A stretch of 64,000 nucleotides of DNA from an uncultured Gammaproteobacteria bacterium (GTDB lineage Bacteria; Pseudomonadota; Gammaproteobacteria; HK1). Location of the stretch: NCBI GenBank assembly GCA_958295835.1, contig OY282378.1, positions 186,001 to 250,000 of the forward strand, given 5' to 3'. The notes under the pieces are model-generated. The model was not told where the DNA came from. It saw nothing but the letters and a program-made list of their open reading frames with translations, and ran no database searches. The position numbers and the translations under genes are program-made. Every line of letters begins with the position of its first letter. The stretch's first letter is position 1. Below, piece by piece: positions 51,931-60,531 of this stretch.

Positions 51931-53182
51931 CGCCCATATCCTCCCCTCTGTCTTCTACGATCTCGACGGTGCCGACAAGGTCACGCCAGCCGATTCCCGG
52001 ATTCTGCTCGATCACGGCGAGAAGGTTGACGAAAGCGGTGATCGTGTTGCGAGGCGTTCGGAAGTAGGCGTCCCCGATCCGGTCCGAGCAGTGCAACATG
52101 AACGCTTGCAGTGCTTCATCGGGCAGCGGTTCAGACCCGCCCCCCTGAAATACACGGCGGACATTGGTGAGCAGGACGAAAAGATCCTCGGGCGTCAGAT
52201 TCGAGAGACGGATGACCGGACCGGACAAATCGATCAGGCCGTCGCGCACGAAAGGATTTTCAGCCAGCCGGGATTGCAGCGCTTCGTAGCTGTACAGTCC
52301 GCGCCGGGTATCCATGAGAAATTCCGGCGTTCCGCCCATCAAGATGCCGAAATGGGCGGCGCTACCTTGCAGCACATCGTTCAGGATGCGAAGAACCTGT
52401 TCGTAGTTCGCATTCCGAGCCTGACTGTTTGCAAGCTTGTAGAGGTTCACCATCTCGTCCAGGATGACAAGCAGGCCCTTGTAACCTGCCTCCCGAACGA
52501 AGGCCGACAGCAGCTTCAGATGATCGTAGACACTGGCGTCATCGATGATGGTTCGAACCTTGAGGGCAGCACGTGCGTCTGTCCGCGTGGCGAACTCGGC
52601 GCGCAGCCACCGCAGCACGTTCGACTTCAGAGTTTCATCTCCATGTTCATGGCCTTGCCAATAGCGGCCGATGACGGTTGCGAACTCGTAACCGCCGGTC
52701 AACTCCTCAAGGTGTGCGAGTTTGGTTCGGATCACGTCGTCAGGTTCCTTGTCCTGCTCCTCGGCCTCTCGAATCGCTTGAGTCACGAACCGCTCCACCA
52801 CGTTCGACAAGGCGCCGCCGTCGGGCTTCGTGCGGGTGGACGTGTTCCTGGTGAATTCGGAAAAAAGTGAGCGGGCTTGTCCACCTGTCGCATGCAGGCG
52901 GCGGTCCGGAGCCAGATCCGAAGACATGACGACCATGCCCTTCTCCAGCGCGACGAGGCGTACAAGGTTGAGAAAGAACGTCTTGCCGGAGCCGTACTCG
53001 CCGATGACGAACCGGATCGTCGATCCACCTTCCCCGACGCGGTCGATGTCCTTGATCAGCTCTCCGATTTCGCGTGCGCGCCCGACCTGGATATGCTGAA
53101 GACCCAATTTGGGAACGACGCCTGCACGTAGCGCCTGAAGAATCGTGTCGCGCTCGCGTCGCTTTATCTTCGGCCGCTGCAT
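51845..53182 (-). CDS. P-loop ATPase of the BrxD / DUF2791 family
   Basis: A 445-residue ATPase with Walker A GEYGSGKTFF (Lys67), Walker B 'YKGLLVILDEMVNLY' (Asp242, Glu243) and an arginine-rich C-terminal region. The N-terminal 'ALRAGVVPKLGLQHIQVGRAREI' is typical of the ATP-binding protein BrxD of BREX-type systems and of ATPases in TerB-linked gene sets. The ATG at 53182 has GGAGGTG five bases upstream; an in-frame GTG at 53200 overlaps the preceding stop but lacks this. It starts 14 bp after the TerB-domain gene. The tail 'RPENDDDDLADFRL' is acidic. Confidence 0.88.
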   Translation of the reverse strand: MQRPKIKRRERDTILQALRAGVVPKLGLQHIQVGRAREIGELIKDIDRVGEGGSTIRFVIGEYGSGKTFFLNLVRLVALEKGMVVMSSDLAPDRRLHATGGQARSLFSEFTRNTSTRTKPDGGALSNVVERFVTQAIREAEEQDKEPDDVIRTKLAHLEELTGGYEFATVIGRYWQGHEHGDETLKSNVLRWLRAEFATRTDARAALKVRTIIDDASVYDHLKLLSAFVREAGYKGLLVILDEMVNLYKLANSQARNANYEQVLRILNDVLQGSAAHFGILMGGTPEFLMDTRRGLYSYEALQSRLAENPFVRDGLIDLSGPVIRLSNLTPEDLFVLLTNVRRVFQGGGSEPLPDEALQAFMLHCSDRIGDAYFRTPRNTITAFVNLLAVIEQNPGIGWRDLVGTVEIVEDRGEDMGDVAEDAGAVAGSFTRPENDDDDLADFRL

Positions 53183-53196
53183 CTCACACCTCCACG

Positions 53197-56100
53197 TCAC
53201 GTAATCGATACATCAAGGATCTCCGGATTGACCTCGAAGACCTCATCTTCCTCAATCAGAGCCTCGTCGAAACGATCGAAGGCCCATTCGTTGATCGTCT
53301 CCAGTGCGCCGGAAGGCATCAGCTCGAATTGTTGAACCAACTTCTCGAATGCTTCCGGAGTCCATGCAGGCTGCCTTGTCAATTCCTCGACCAGCCCGCG
53401 ATGCCTGGCATCCAGACCGGCGAACCGCTCGTCTTGACCTGACACCGTATGCTCCGTTTCTTCGGATCCAACGTCTGCGACATCGTTTTCGTCGTCAGAG
53501 AAAATCCCATGCAGGACGTTTGAGACGTGAGCCGTGTCCGCCATGATCGCCGAAACACGCTCTCGGTCGAGGATGATCGGTGCCAGCCTGTCCTGCGCCG
53601 CAATCTCTTCGGGTTGTATCGGTATGACATATTCGGTGCTGGGGCTCTTTGGCCGAAATACCGTCACGGGTTCCGGCGCCGCCGCCAACTCGTGCAGTCG
53701 GCTGTAAATGTCTTCCGTTTCAAGGCCCAGGATTCGAAACAGTTTCTGAATCGCCTTGATCTCCGTCGGATCGATCACACCATCTGCCCCGACAATGGCA
53801 AGCGCAAGACGTCCCAGTTCATGGCGGACTTCCTCTCCGATATCCTTCAAGCGCCGTCGGATCGGGCCGAGATCCGGCGGAACCACCATCATCCATTTGA
53901 GATTGGCGTGCAACCGCGCCTTTTCAGAAGCACTGAGGATCTCGGAAGCCTCGCATCGCGCCGTGAGATGACGCCTCTCCAACTCGGACACGGTTCCATC
54001 CGCATGGGCAATGAATGTTCCAAGCACAAGAGAAAGCAGTGCGGCCGGATAAGCTTCACTCACGTCTTCCAAACGAGTGATACCGTCAGGTAGCGGAAAC
54101 AGGACGACCGGCTCTCCCAACTTTGGACTTCTTAGCGCGAACCGGGGGTCCGGGGCCATACCTGTCGAAAGGCAGGCGAGGGCATCGGCGGCGCCGATGA
54201 GTTGGCGCCTGCCGATCTTGTCGGGTCTGATGCCTTCAAGGCGCTCGACGAGGGCCGCCACGGGAACAAGGCCACCCTGATCGATGTGATCCTGAACCCA
54301 CGCCTTCAATTCATCCAGCTCAGGGCAAGGAAACAGCGCATGTAACGGGTCCGGCAGCAGGGCGTGCGCCTCGATCGAGCCGCGACCGCCGGGATTGCGT
54401 CCGAGATAGCGACTGAACTTGTCGAGTTCGGTGGTGACCCCTTCGACTATTGGCGAAATCTGGTTGAGTGGCTTCGAAAGGCGGCCGATATCGGGGATCC
54501 CACCGATTCGTTCCGTCAGATCGATTTCGAAATTCCCGGATGCGGCGCGATAATCGAAGGACAAGGTACGCCGCGGTTTGGCCAACTTGAGGCCGTTCGG
54601 AAACCGTTCATTGCATCGAATTTCGAACAGGGCCTTGAACTCCGGGAAGGCTCGCTTGGCGGGTGTTCGCAACCGGCTTTCCGGATGGGTCGCCAGCCAC
54701 GAGAGCGCCCATTTCGCGGGAACGGGTTTGCCATCCTGAAGCATGCGCCCGATCGCCAGCCGAACCGAAATCGGGATTTCGTATCCGGATTTGTCGAACT
54801 CCGGAACGGGTTCTCCATCGTCGGACATCACGAGTCGGGCCGCTTGGAGAAACGAGCCCATATAATTGCGAACCGATCCGTTCGATCCGTATACGTCCAG
54901 CAGGCGACCGACTTCCGCAATGATGGCCTTCCGCTCGTCCCGGTCCGGGTTGTCAATGAAAAAACGCCGCTCAAGGCCATAGAAATAGAGAAACACATAG
55001 CCGACGTTGTAACCGGGATCGGATCGGCCGCCCGACAACCAGGCGAGATAGGTCGCGCGCGATCGGGGATGAATGGTCGAATAATTCGGCCAATAAGGCA
55101 TACCGATGGCTTGGAGGTCGTCCGCTTTGCCGGCGACGGGCTTCGACGGATCGATGAACCCGTTGTCTATGCGACCGGCGACCATTCCGGGTCCGACGTA
55201 CACCATGCCACCGATGGTCCAACCTGCGATGGTCACGGATTCGCCAGCGGGGATCCAACGCGACTTCTTGCTCGTACCCGGGGAGCGTGGCCGAACAGTT
55301 CTTGCGGACCAGGCTGAGGACGAAGCCTCCGATGCAATGGTCTTTTCCGGGGCCGGCGGAGGAGGGGCCGTGGCAGTCCGATGCGGTGGGGCCGAACGAA
55401 CGCTCGGCGGGCTGCTACGGGTCGAGGATGCTTCCGAATGAGCTTGGCCCCTCGTTTTCCGACTTTCCCGGAGATTCGGCGTTTCCCGTTGTGATCGGGC
55501 GATGGGCGCCTTCGTCCTGCGGCGCAGTACCTTCCAAAGCAGGAAAACACCACCGATGCAGGCCATCCACCACAGCCAATCCGGCACTCTCTGCAAATAC
55601 ATCACCAACCCGTGATTGCGGAAGGAACCGGATGTCGCGGGTCCGGCCACCATCCGGGTACCGACTGACGAAGCACCATCTTCAAACCCCGAATTCCCCT
55701 TCAGAGGGGCTCCCTTCGTGCCGCCATCGGATGACGGCATGGGGCGTTGCGGCGCCTCCTTCGTCGGGGCCGCCGTTGCCTGGATCTCGTCCCTCGATTC
55801 GGGGTTCGTCGAATCTTGTAGCTGATCGGCGCGCCTGGCGTCACTGATCGGTGCCCGGGGGCTTGGCCGGGATGACGGCTCCTGCGACGATTCGGTCTCG
55901 TCAGGCGCCTGATCGACACGTTTGGTGTCACTGGCCGGAACCCGGGAGCCTGGCCGGGATGGCGGCTCTTGCGGCGACTCGGTCTCTTCGATGGAAGGGG
56001 GAGCGAGCGCGTCCAATGTCCGGGGATCGAGTTCGCCGGTGGCCGGCAGAACAGCTTGTTCTTGAAAATTCCGGATCGCCCCACGAGTTCTCGGCCCCAT

Positions 56101-56244
56101 GAGACCATCGATCGGTCCAGGGTCGAAGCCAAGCTCTTCGAGTCGTTTCTGGACGTGCAACACCTGATCCGACTGGGCACCGGCCATGCCGGCGATGCCG
56201 GTCAGCCCGAGGGCAAGAAGGATGATGAAGGCCAAACGAGCCAT
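53197..56244 (-). CDS. TerB-domain membrane protein with peptidoglycan-binding domain
   Basis: A 1015-residue protein. Signal peptide 1-23, peptidoglycan-binding domain type 1 at about 25-82 ('VQKRLEELGFDPGPIDGLMGPRTRGAI'), a disordered proline-rich linker with two 30-residue repeats, then a membrane helix at 222-240 ('WLWWMACIGGVFLLWKVL'). The rest would be cytoplasmic: a TerB-N-like domain (about 330-540), a TerB domain (about 700-810) with two acidic sites HADGTVSELE and GADGVIDPTE, and a TerB-C-like domain (830-1015). The architecture ties the cell wall to the helicase and ATPase encoded just downstream. Related sets of TerB, ATPase and helicase genes have been proposed as DNA-processing stress or defence systems. 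Confidence 0.85.
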   Translation of the reverse strand: MARLAFIILLALGLTGIAGMAGAQSDQVLHVQKRLEELGFDPGPIDGLMGPRTRGAIRNFQEQAVLPATGELDPRTLDALAPPSIEETESPQEPPSRPGSRVPASDTKRVDQAPDETESSQEPSSRPSPRAPISDARRADQLQDSTNPESRDEIQATAAPTKEAPQRPMPSSDGGTKGAPLKGNSGFEDGASSVGTRMVAGPATSGSFRNHGLVMYLQRVPDWLWWMACIGGVFLLWKVLRRRTKAPIARSQRETPNLRESRKTRGQAHSEASSTRSSPPSVRSAPPHRTATAPPPPAPEKTIASEASSSAWSARTVRPRSPGTSKKSRWIPAGESVTIAGWTIGGMVYVGPGMVAGRIDNGFIDPSKPVAGKADDLQAIGMPYWPNYSTIHPRSRATYLAWLSGGRSDPGYNVGYVFLYFYGLERRFFIDNPDRDERKAIIAEVGRLLDVYGSNGSVRNYMGSFLQAARLVMSDDGEPVPEFDKSGYEIPISVRLAIGRMLQDGKPVPAKWALSWLATHPESRLRTPAKRAFPEFKALFEIRCNERFPNGLKLAKPRRTLSFDYRAASGNFEIDLTERIGGIPDIGRLSKPLNQISPIVEGVTTELDKFSRYLGRNPGGRGSIEAHALLPDPLHALFPCPELDELKAWVQDHIDQGGLVPVAALVERLEGIRPDKIGRRQLIGAADALACLSTGMAPDPRFALRSPKLGEPVVLFPLPDGITRLEDVSEAYPAALLSLVLGTFIAHADGTVSELERRHLTARCEASEILSASEKARLHANLKWMMVVPPDLGPIRRRLKDIGEEVRHELGRLALAIVGADGVIDPTEIKAIQKLFRILGLETEDIYSRLHELAAAPEPVTVFRPKSPSTEYVIPIQPEEIAAQDRLAPIILDRERVSAIMADTAHVSNVLHGIFSDDENDVADVGSEETEHTVSGQDERFAGLDARHRGLVEELTRQPAWTPEAFEKLVQQFELMPSGALETINEWAFDRFDEALIEEDEVFEVNPEILDVSIT
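55807..55986 (-). repeat. 90-bp in-frame tandem repeat in the TerB protein linker
   Basis: Residues 87-116 and 117-146 are two copies of a 30-residue unit beginning ETES.QEP.SRP. The unit is proline- and serine-rich and lies between the peptidoglycan-binding domain and the membrane helix, so it lengthens the periplasmic linker. Confidence 0.85.
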
Positions 56245-56449
56245 GTCCTGACCGCATTCTCCGCAGAGGTTGCCTGTTCAAGGGAAAACCGGGACTGGGG
56301 CAATATCCGGGTAGGTACTCGAACGTCGTCACGTCATGCGCCGGTCCTCCTCGATACACTCCCCCGCCCGCCTCTTCCAGCACCGCGAAGAATGGTGCGT
56401 ACATCGGCTGCTCGGGAAGCTCGATGACTGCCTCGTCCGTCCATGCGAT

Positions 56450-58153
56450 TCAGGTGCGCAGCATGTCTACGAGGTCCGCTCGCCGGAAGGTCGCCGACAA
56501 GCGCTGAAGCGTGCGGGGGCGGCGCCTGTTGTCGAAAAGCGGATCCAGCGCGACGCCGATCTCCTCTTCCGCACGGCGGAGATAGTGTTCCGCCTGCCGT
56601 TCCAGCCATTCCTTCGCCTCGATGAAGTTGCGGTGGTCGAGCCGGCAGAGGGCCACTCCCATGTCCTCCAGGACGTACCGGCCTACCAACATGGCGGCGA
56701 ACCGGGAGCCGTAAGGCAGAAAGTCGGGTGCATCCGGTGGTGGTCGCCTGCGGCGGTTCTCCGCCTGCCGCAGGACCAGCGCGGCGATGACCGCCTGGGC
56801 GCCGTTCAGGTCGTGCGTGAAGATGGTGTCGTAAAGGACGCCGAAATGTTCCCGCATCCTGAACCTGGCCTGGTGGGGCCGCTGCCGCCAGACCGCCAGC
56901 ACGGCTTCCGCGACCGTGGCGCTCGTGAACTCGCCGGACGACACTGCCTGTTCGCTTCTTTTCAGCCGGTAGGCGTACCCCAATTCACGGATCGACACGG
57001 CCAGCGTTCGCTGCCGCGGATCGTTGGCTTTCAAATCCCTGAGATCGACGGGGTTCTGGCTGTTGGTGGCGAACGTGATGGCGTCGACGAGCGCACCGTC
57101 ATCGTCCGGCGGCAGCTCATAGATGCGCACCAGCACCTCCGCGCTGTCGATCTCCGAGCCGATCTCCTCAGTCATCCTCTGCACCGTCCGAGCGGTTTGC
57201 CCGCCGTTGACGATTTGCAGATCGTCCATCTGCACCTGCCAGCTTCCGTGTTGGAGCGCGTTGTGGCGGAATTGCGAACAGGTGAGCGTGACGCCGTTGT
57301 TGTAGAAATAGAAATTCGGGCGTTGCTCCGGCTCCCGCAGGGTGGCGGCCAGCGCCTCGTTCACGCGATTACCGGCAAGGCCGAGATAGCGGCGGATGTT
57401 TCTTTCGAACAGCCGGTTGCCGTATTGGTCCGCCAGCCGCGCAAGCTCGCCGACCGAACAGCGTCCGATCAGCACGCGCCGAAACTGGAATTCCTCCACG
57501 GTCGCCAGCCCCACGAGTTGCAACCTGTCGTTGACCGGCGCTTGCTTCTGCAACAGGTCGAGAAGCTCGCCGGGTCCGACGTGCCGCCACTCGACCTGGT
57601 TGCCGAAGTCCCTGGCCGCGTTGTCGATCCGTTGCTGCGCCTGCGACGTCCACCTTGTGCCGTTGTTGGCGGCGATCGCGGTGACGGCGGGGATCGCGCC
57701 ATCGGCCACGAACGAACGGATCTCTTCGACGCGGTGGCGCCACCGTTCGTTCACGGTCACCTGCCGTCCCGGGTCGAACAACGCACCGATCGCGTCGATC
57801 ATCCCGGCGATGCCGTTCTCCGGAAAGGCGGCGGCGCCGTCGAGATTCCGGCGGTACTTGCCCTGGATGAGGACGATGGGGATGGCGCCGTTGTCGGGCT
57901 CGTCAGAAAAGAAGAGCGCATCGACGCCGAAGTCGCTGCTGCCATCGACAATGCCGTCGAGCACTTCATCGTCGGTCAGGTCGCCGTTGGCCAGTTCGAG
58001 AAGCACGGTCCTGGCGACCAGGAACGTGAATGCCGCGGATCGCCGCCGCAGCTCGTCGGCACCCAGCCCCAGCTCCGCGGCGAAGGAATCGGCCTGTCTT
58101 TCGACGATGCCGTTGATCCGCTGGTCGATGATCTGCGCCGCGAGGGAAGCCAT
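56450..58153 (-). CDS. AIPR (abortive infection phage resistance) family protein
   Basis: A 567-residue protein of the AIPR family. The diagnostic segment 'FYFYNNGVTLTCSQFRHNAL...DDLQIVNGGQTARTV' is in the centre (about 270-320). The N-terminal part 'DFGVDALFFSDEPDNGAIPIVLIQGKYR' looks like a restriction-endonuclease-like fold (D...QGK), so it may be a nuclease. Members are linked to abortive infection. Two starts are possible: ATG 58153 and an in-frame GTG at 58168; neither has a strong ribosome-binding site. It precedes the TerB gene by 205 bp on the same strand and is the right-hand gene of the island. Confidence 0.85.
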   Translation of the reverse strand: MASLAAQIIDQRINGIVERQADSFAAELGLGADELRRRSAAFTFLVARTVLLELANGDLTDDEVLDGIVDGSSDFGVDALFFSDEPDNGAIPIVLIQGKYRRNLDGAAAFPENGIAGMIDAIGALFDPGRQVTVNERWRHRVEEIRSFVADGAIPAVTAIAANNGTRWTSQAQQRIDNAARDFGNQVEWRHVGPGELLDLLQKQAPVNDRLQLVGLATVEEFQFRRVLIGRCSVGELARLADQYGNRLFERNIRRYLGLAGNRVNEALAATLREPEQRPNFYFYNNGVTLTCSQFRHNALQHGSWQVQMDDLQIVNGGQTARTVQRMTEEIGSEIDSAEVLVRIYELPPDDDGALVDAITFATNSQNPVDLRDLKANDPRQRTLAVSIRELGYAYRLKRSEQAVSSGEFTSATVAEAVLAVWRQRPHQARFRMREHFGVLYDTIFTHDLNGAQAVIAALVLRQAENRRRRPPPDAPDFLPYGSRFAAMLVGRYVLEDMGVALCRLDHRNFIEAKEWLERQAEHYLRRAEEEIGVALDPLFDNRRRPRTLQRLSATFRRADLVDMLRT

Positions 58154-58259
58154 CCGGATTCTCGTCACGCAGGTACAGCGTCTGTGGAGAATCCCGATCC
58201 GTACATGCGGCTACGCCTCGCTTCTTCCCGCTCCGACCTGTCGGACGGACCCGTCCATG

Positions 58260-58506
58260 CTACCGCGACACCATGCGGTCCAGGACGGGTTCTTCGCGCT
58301 CGCGCAGCGCCCGCTCCTCGCCGGGGGCGATAGCGCGGCCGGCCGTCGGCGGCCGGCTCACCGAAGGGCGCATCATGGGACCGGCTTTCCTCGACCCATC
58401 CGGTGAAGACTGCACGCAGGCCGGCAAGCTGCTTCGCATCGACGGCATCCCCGGCGACGAGAAAGCCGTCTCGCCGGAAGGTGGCGACCTGTTCTTTCGA
58501 AAGCAT
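58260..58506 (-). pseudogene. 5' fragment of a phytanoyl-CoA dioxygenase (PhyH) family gene
   Basis: From ATG 58506 (GAGGGGAGCC upstream) the reverse strand reads MLSKEQVATFRRDGFLVAGD, then 'AVDAKQLAGLRAVFTGWVEESRSHDAPFGE', the normal opening of PhyH-family 2OG oxygenases of about 280 residues. After roughly 57 codons likeness ends, with the frame shifting into arginine-rich sequence. The Fe ligands and most of the fold are missing, so this is a broken gene. Confidence 0.7.
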
Positions 58507-58568
58507 GGCTCGGCTCCCCTCGCGCACCCCGACCGGCAAGGGATTCTCCGAAAAAGCCAAGGCGGGCA

Positions 58569-58658
58569 TCAAGCCGGATCGGACAGCCCGAGGAAGTGGT
58601 GCGCAGCCTCCGCGGCAAACTGCAGCAGGGCGTACGGCGGATCTGCCGGCACGTCCGT
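58569..58658 (-). pseudogene. Possible C-terminal fragment of an unidentified gene
   Basis: The reverse strand reads VPADPPYALLQFAAEAAHHF followed by LGLSDPA and a stop, which looks like a genuine protein end. Upstream the frame loses protein character. I do not recognise the family. It lies between two other gene relics. Confidence 0.35.
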
Positions 58659-58746
58659 CCTCCTTGCCGGAGCGCTTATCATCCACGTTACGGGATCGGA
58701 TGGTCCGTTCCTTGCGCACCCAACACCCAACGGAGGCAAATCGCCC

Positions 58747-59124
58747 ATGCCAGCGCAACCTCCAGCCGTACCCCGGCCTCCGATCGCGCCCCGCAAGCCG
58801 GCCACCCGCACCCTGCACGGGCGCCGGCGCACCGACGACTACGCTTGGCTGAAGGACGAGAACTGGCAGCAGGTGATGCGCAATCCCGTCCTGCTGCGAA
58901 CGGACATCCGCGCCCGTCTCGAAGCCGAGCTTGCCCCGGACGCGGTGCTCGTGACCGGCGATCTGATCGACCTCATGAAGCTCCCCGGCGACGCACTCGA
59001 CCCCATCGCCGCGCTGGCCGCCCCCGCATTCTTCGCAGTCGGCAACCATGAGCGCTACATCGGAAGCGATGCGGTCTGTGCGCGACTCGAAGCGTTGGGA
59101 GTGACGGTTCGGCGCCCTCGGTGA
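58747..59124 (+). pseudogene. Chimeric relic: start of oligopeptidase B fused to the middle of the metallophosphoesterase
   Basis: From ATG 58747 the first 60 or so codons ('PPIAPRKPATRTLHGRRRTDD' onward to 'RTDIRARLEAE') match the N-terminus of the oligopeptidase B at 45356. The frame then goes directly into 'LAPDAVLVTGDLIDLMKL' up to 'CARLEALGVTVRRPR', which matches residues 162-221 of the metallophosphoesterase at 47701, and stops. A deletion of the equivalent of about 2.6 kb, covering most of ptrB and the start of the next gene, explains it. Neither catalytic triad nor full metal site survives, although one GD and one GNH motif do. Differences at scattered residues show it is not a very recent copy. 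Confidence 0.88.
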
Positions 59125-59352
59125 AATCAGGAGGTCGAGCGGGATGTGAAAACAAGTTCTCGTAAATTTTCGGCGCAGATTCAGAGGCATCATGGCATAT
59201 CTTCACGCGATGGATGATATCCTATGCCGACTCCTCGCTTTCGCCAAGCGCCCAGTGTGCCGGGATTGCTCAAAGCCGCCTTGGCGGGAGGTCCCGCTTC
59301 GTCAGACGGAATACCCTATGATTCATGCCGGAGCTGCCTCCTCCTTTCCGAA

Positions 59353-60492
59353 ATGAACCATCTTCGTTACATCCTCGCCGCCGTACTGCTCGCGTGGACC
59401 GGGACTGCGGGCGCGGTCACGGACATGGTCGAGCATACCGAGAAGCACGCGGTGCGCGTGAACGTGCTGGCGCGCGGGCTCCATCACCCCTGGTCCCTCG
59501 CCTTCCTTCCCGGCGGGCGGATGCTGGTCACCGAACGGCGCGGCCGGCTGTACTACGTCGGGGCGGACGGCACGCCGAACCCGGCCCCCATCGCCGGACT
59601 CCCCGAACACGTGGCGGAGGCGGGACAGGGCGGACTGCACGATGTCGCGCCGCATCCGGAGTTCTCCCGTAACCGCCTCGTCTATTTCGCCTACGCCGGC
59701 AAGGGCGACGGCGGCTACGGCACGGAGCTCGCGCGCGGCCGGCTCGACGGCCACCGGCTCACCGGTGTGGAGGTCCTGTTCCGGGCGCTGCCGAAATCGC
59801 GCGGCGGACGCCACTTCGGCGGGCGCATCGTGTTCGACGGCGCCGGACACGTCTTCCTCACCCTCGGGGATCGCGGCGAACGGCCGCGCGCCCAGGATCT
59901 CGCCGATCACGCCGGCTCCATCATCCGCCTCACCGAGGACGGCGGCGTACCCGCCGACAATCCCTACGTCTCCGCCGAGGGCGCGCGGCCCGAGATCTTC
60001 ACCCTCGGCAACCGCAACGTGCAGGGCGCCGCGATGAACCCCTGGACCGGCGAGCTCTGGGCCCACGAGCACGGCCCGCAGGGCGGCGACGAGGTCAACG
60101 TCATCCGGGCCGGCGCGAACTACGGCTGGCCGATCGTCACCTACGGCCGAAACTACGGCCTCGGCACCAGGATCGGCGAAGGCGTCCACAAGGAGGGCAT
60201 GACTCCGCCGCTCCACCAGTGGACCCCCTCCATCGCACCCTCGGGGATGGCGTTCTACGACGGCGACAAGTTCCCCGGCTGGCGCGGCAGCCTGCTGGCC
60301 GGCGCCCTCAAGTTCCGGCTCCTCGCCCGGCTCGAGTTCGAGGGGGAACGTTTCGTGCGCGAAGAAAGGATGCTGGAGGACGTCATCGGCCGGATCCGGG
60401 ACGTGCGGGTCGGGCCGGACGGGTACGTCTACCTCCTGAACGACGCATCGGACGGCGTCATCGCGCGCCTCGAACCCGCCGATCCGTCATGA
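59353..60492 (+). CDS. PQQ-dependent sugar dehydrogenase family protein (YliI/Asd-like)
   Basis: A 379-residue exported six-bladed propeller, homologous to soluble aldose sugar dehydrogenase, which oxidises aldoses with PQQ in the periplasm. Signal peptide MNHLRYILAAVLLAWTGTAG, then 'GLHHPWSLAFLPGGRMLVTER', 'GQGGLHDVAPHPEF', 'GGRHFGGRIVFDGAGHVFLTLGDRGER' with the catalytic His region, 'TLGNRNVQGAAMNPWTGELWAHEHGPQGGDEVNVI' and 'NYGWPIVTYG'. The start at 59353 begins at the signal peptide; the frame is open further upstream. It is convergent with tctA. No PQQ biosynthesis gene in the window. Confidence 0.9.
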   Translation: MNHLRYILAAVLLAWTGTAGAVTDMVEHTEKHAVRVNVLARGLHHPWSLAFLPGGRMLVTERRGRLYYVGADGTPNPAPIAGLPEHVAEAGQGGLHDVAPHPEFSRNRLVYFAYAGKGDGGYGTELARGRLDGHRLTGVEVLFRALPKSRGGRHFGGRIVFDGAGHVFLTLGDRGERPRAQDLADHAGSIIRLTEDGGVPADNPYVSAEGARPEIFTLGNRNVQGAAMNPWTGELWAHEHGPQGGDEVNVIRAGANYGWPIVTYGRNYGLGTRIGEGVHKEGMTPPLHQWTPSIAPSGMAFYDGDKFPGWRGSLLAGALKFRLLARLEFEGERFVREERMLEDVIGRIRDVRVGPDGYVYLLNDASDGVIARLEPADPS

Positions 60493-60531
60493 GTGAATCC
60501 CGCAACGCGCGCCACAACCCTCCGCGCGGGC

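Noticed and set aside
48959..58153. Island considered as a BREX system
   Set aside because: Only BrxD-like and BrxHI-like proteins are present. No PglX methylase, PglZ phosphatase or BrxC was found, and the TerB-domain protein is not a BREX component.
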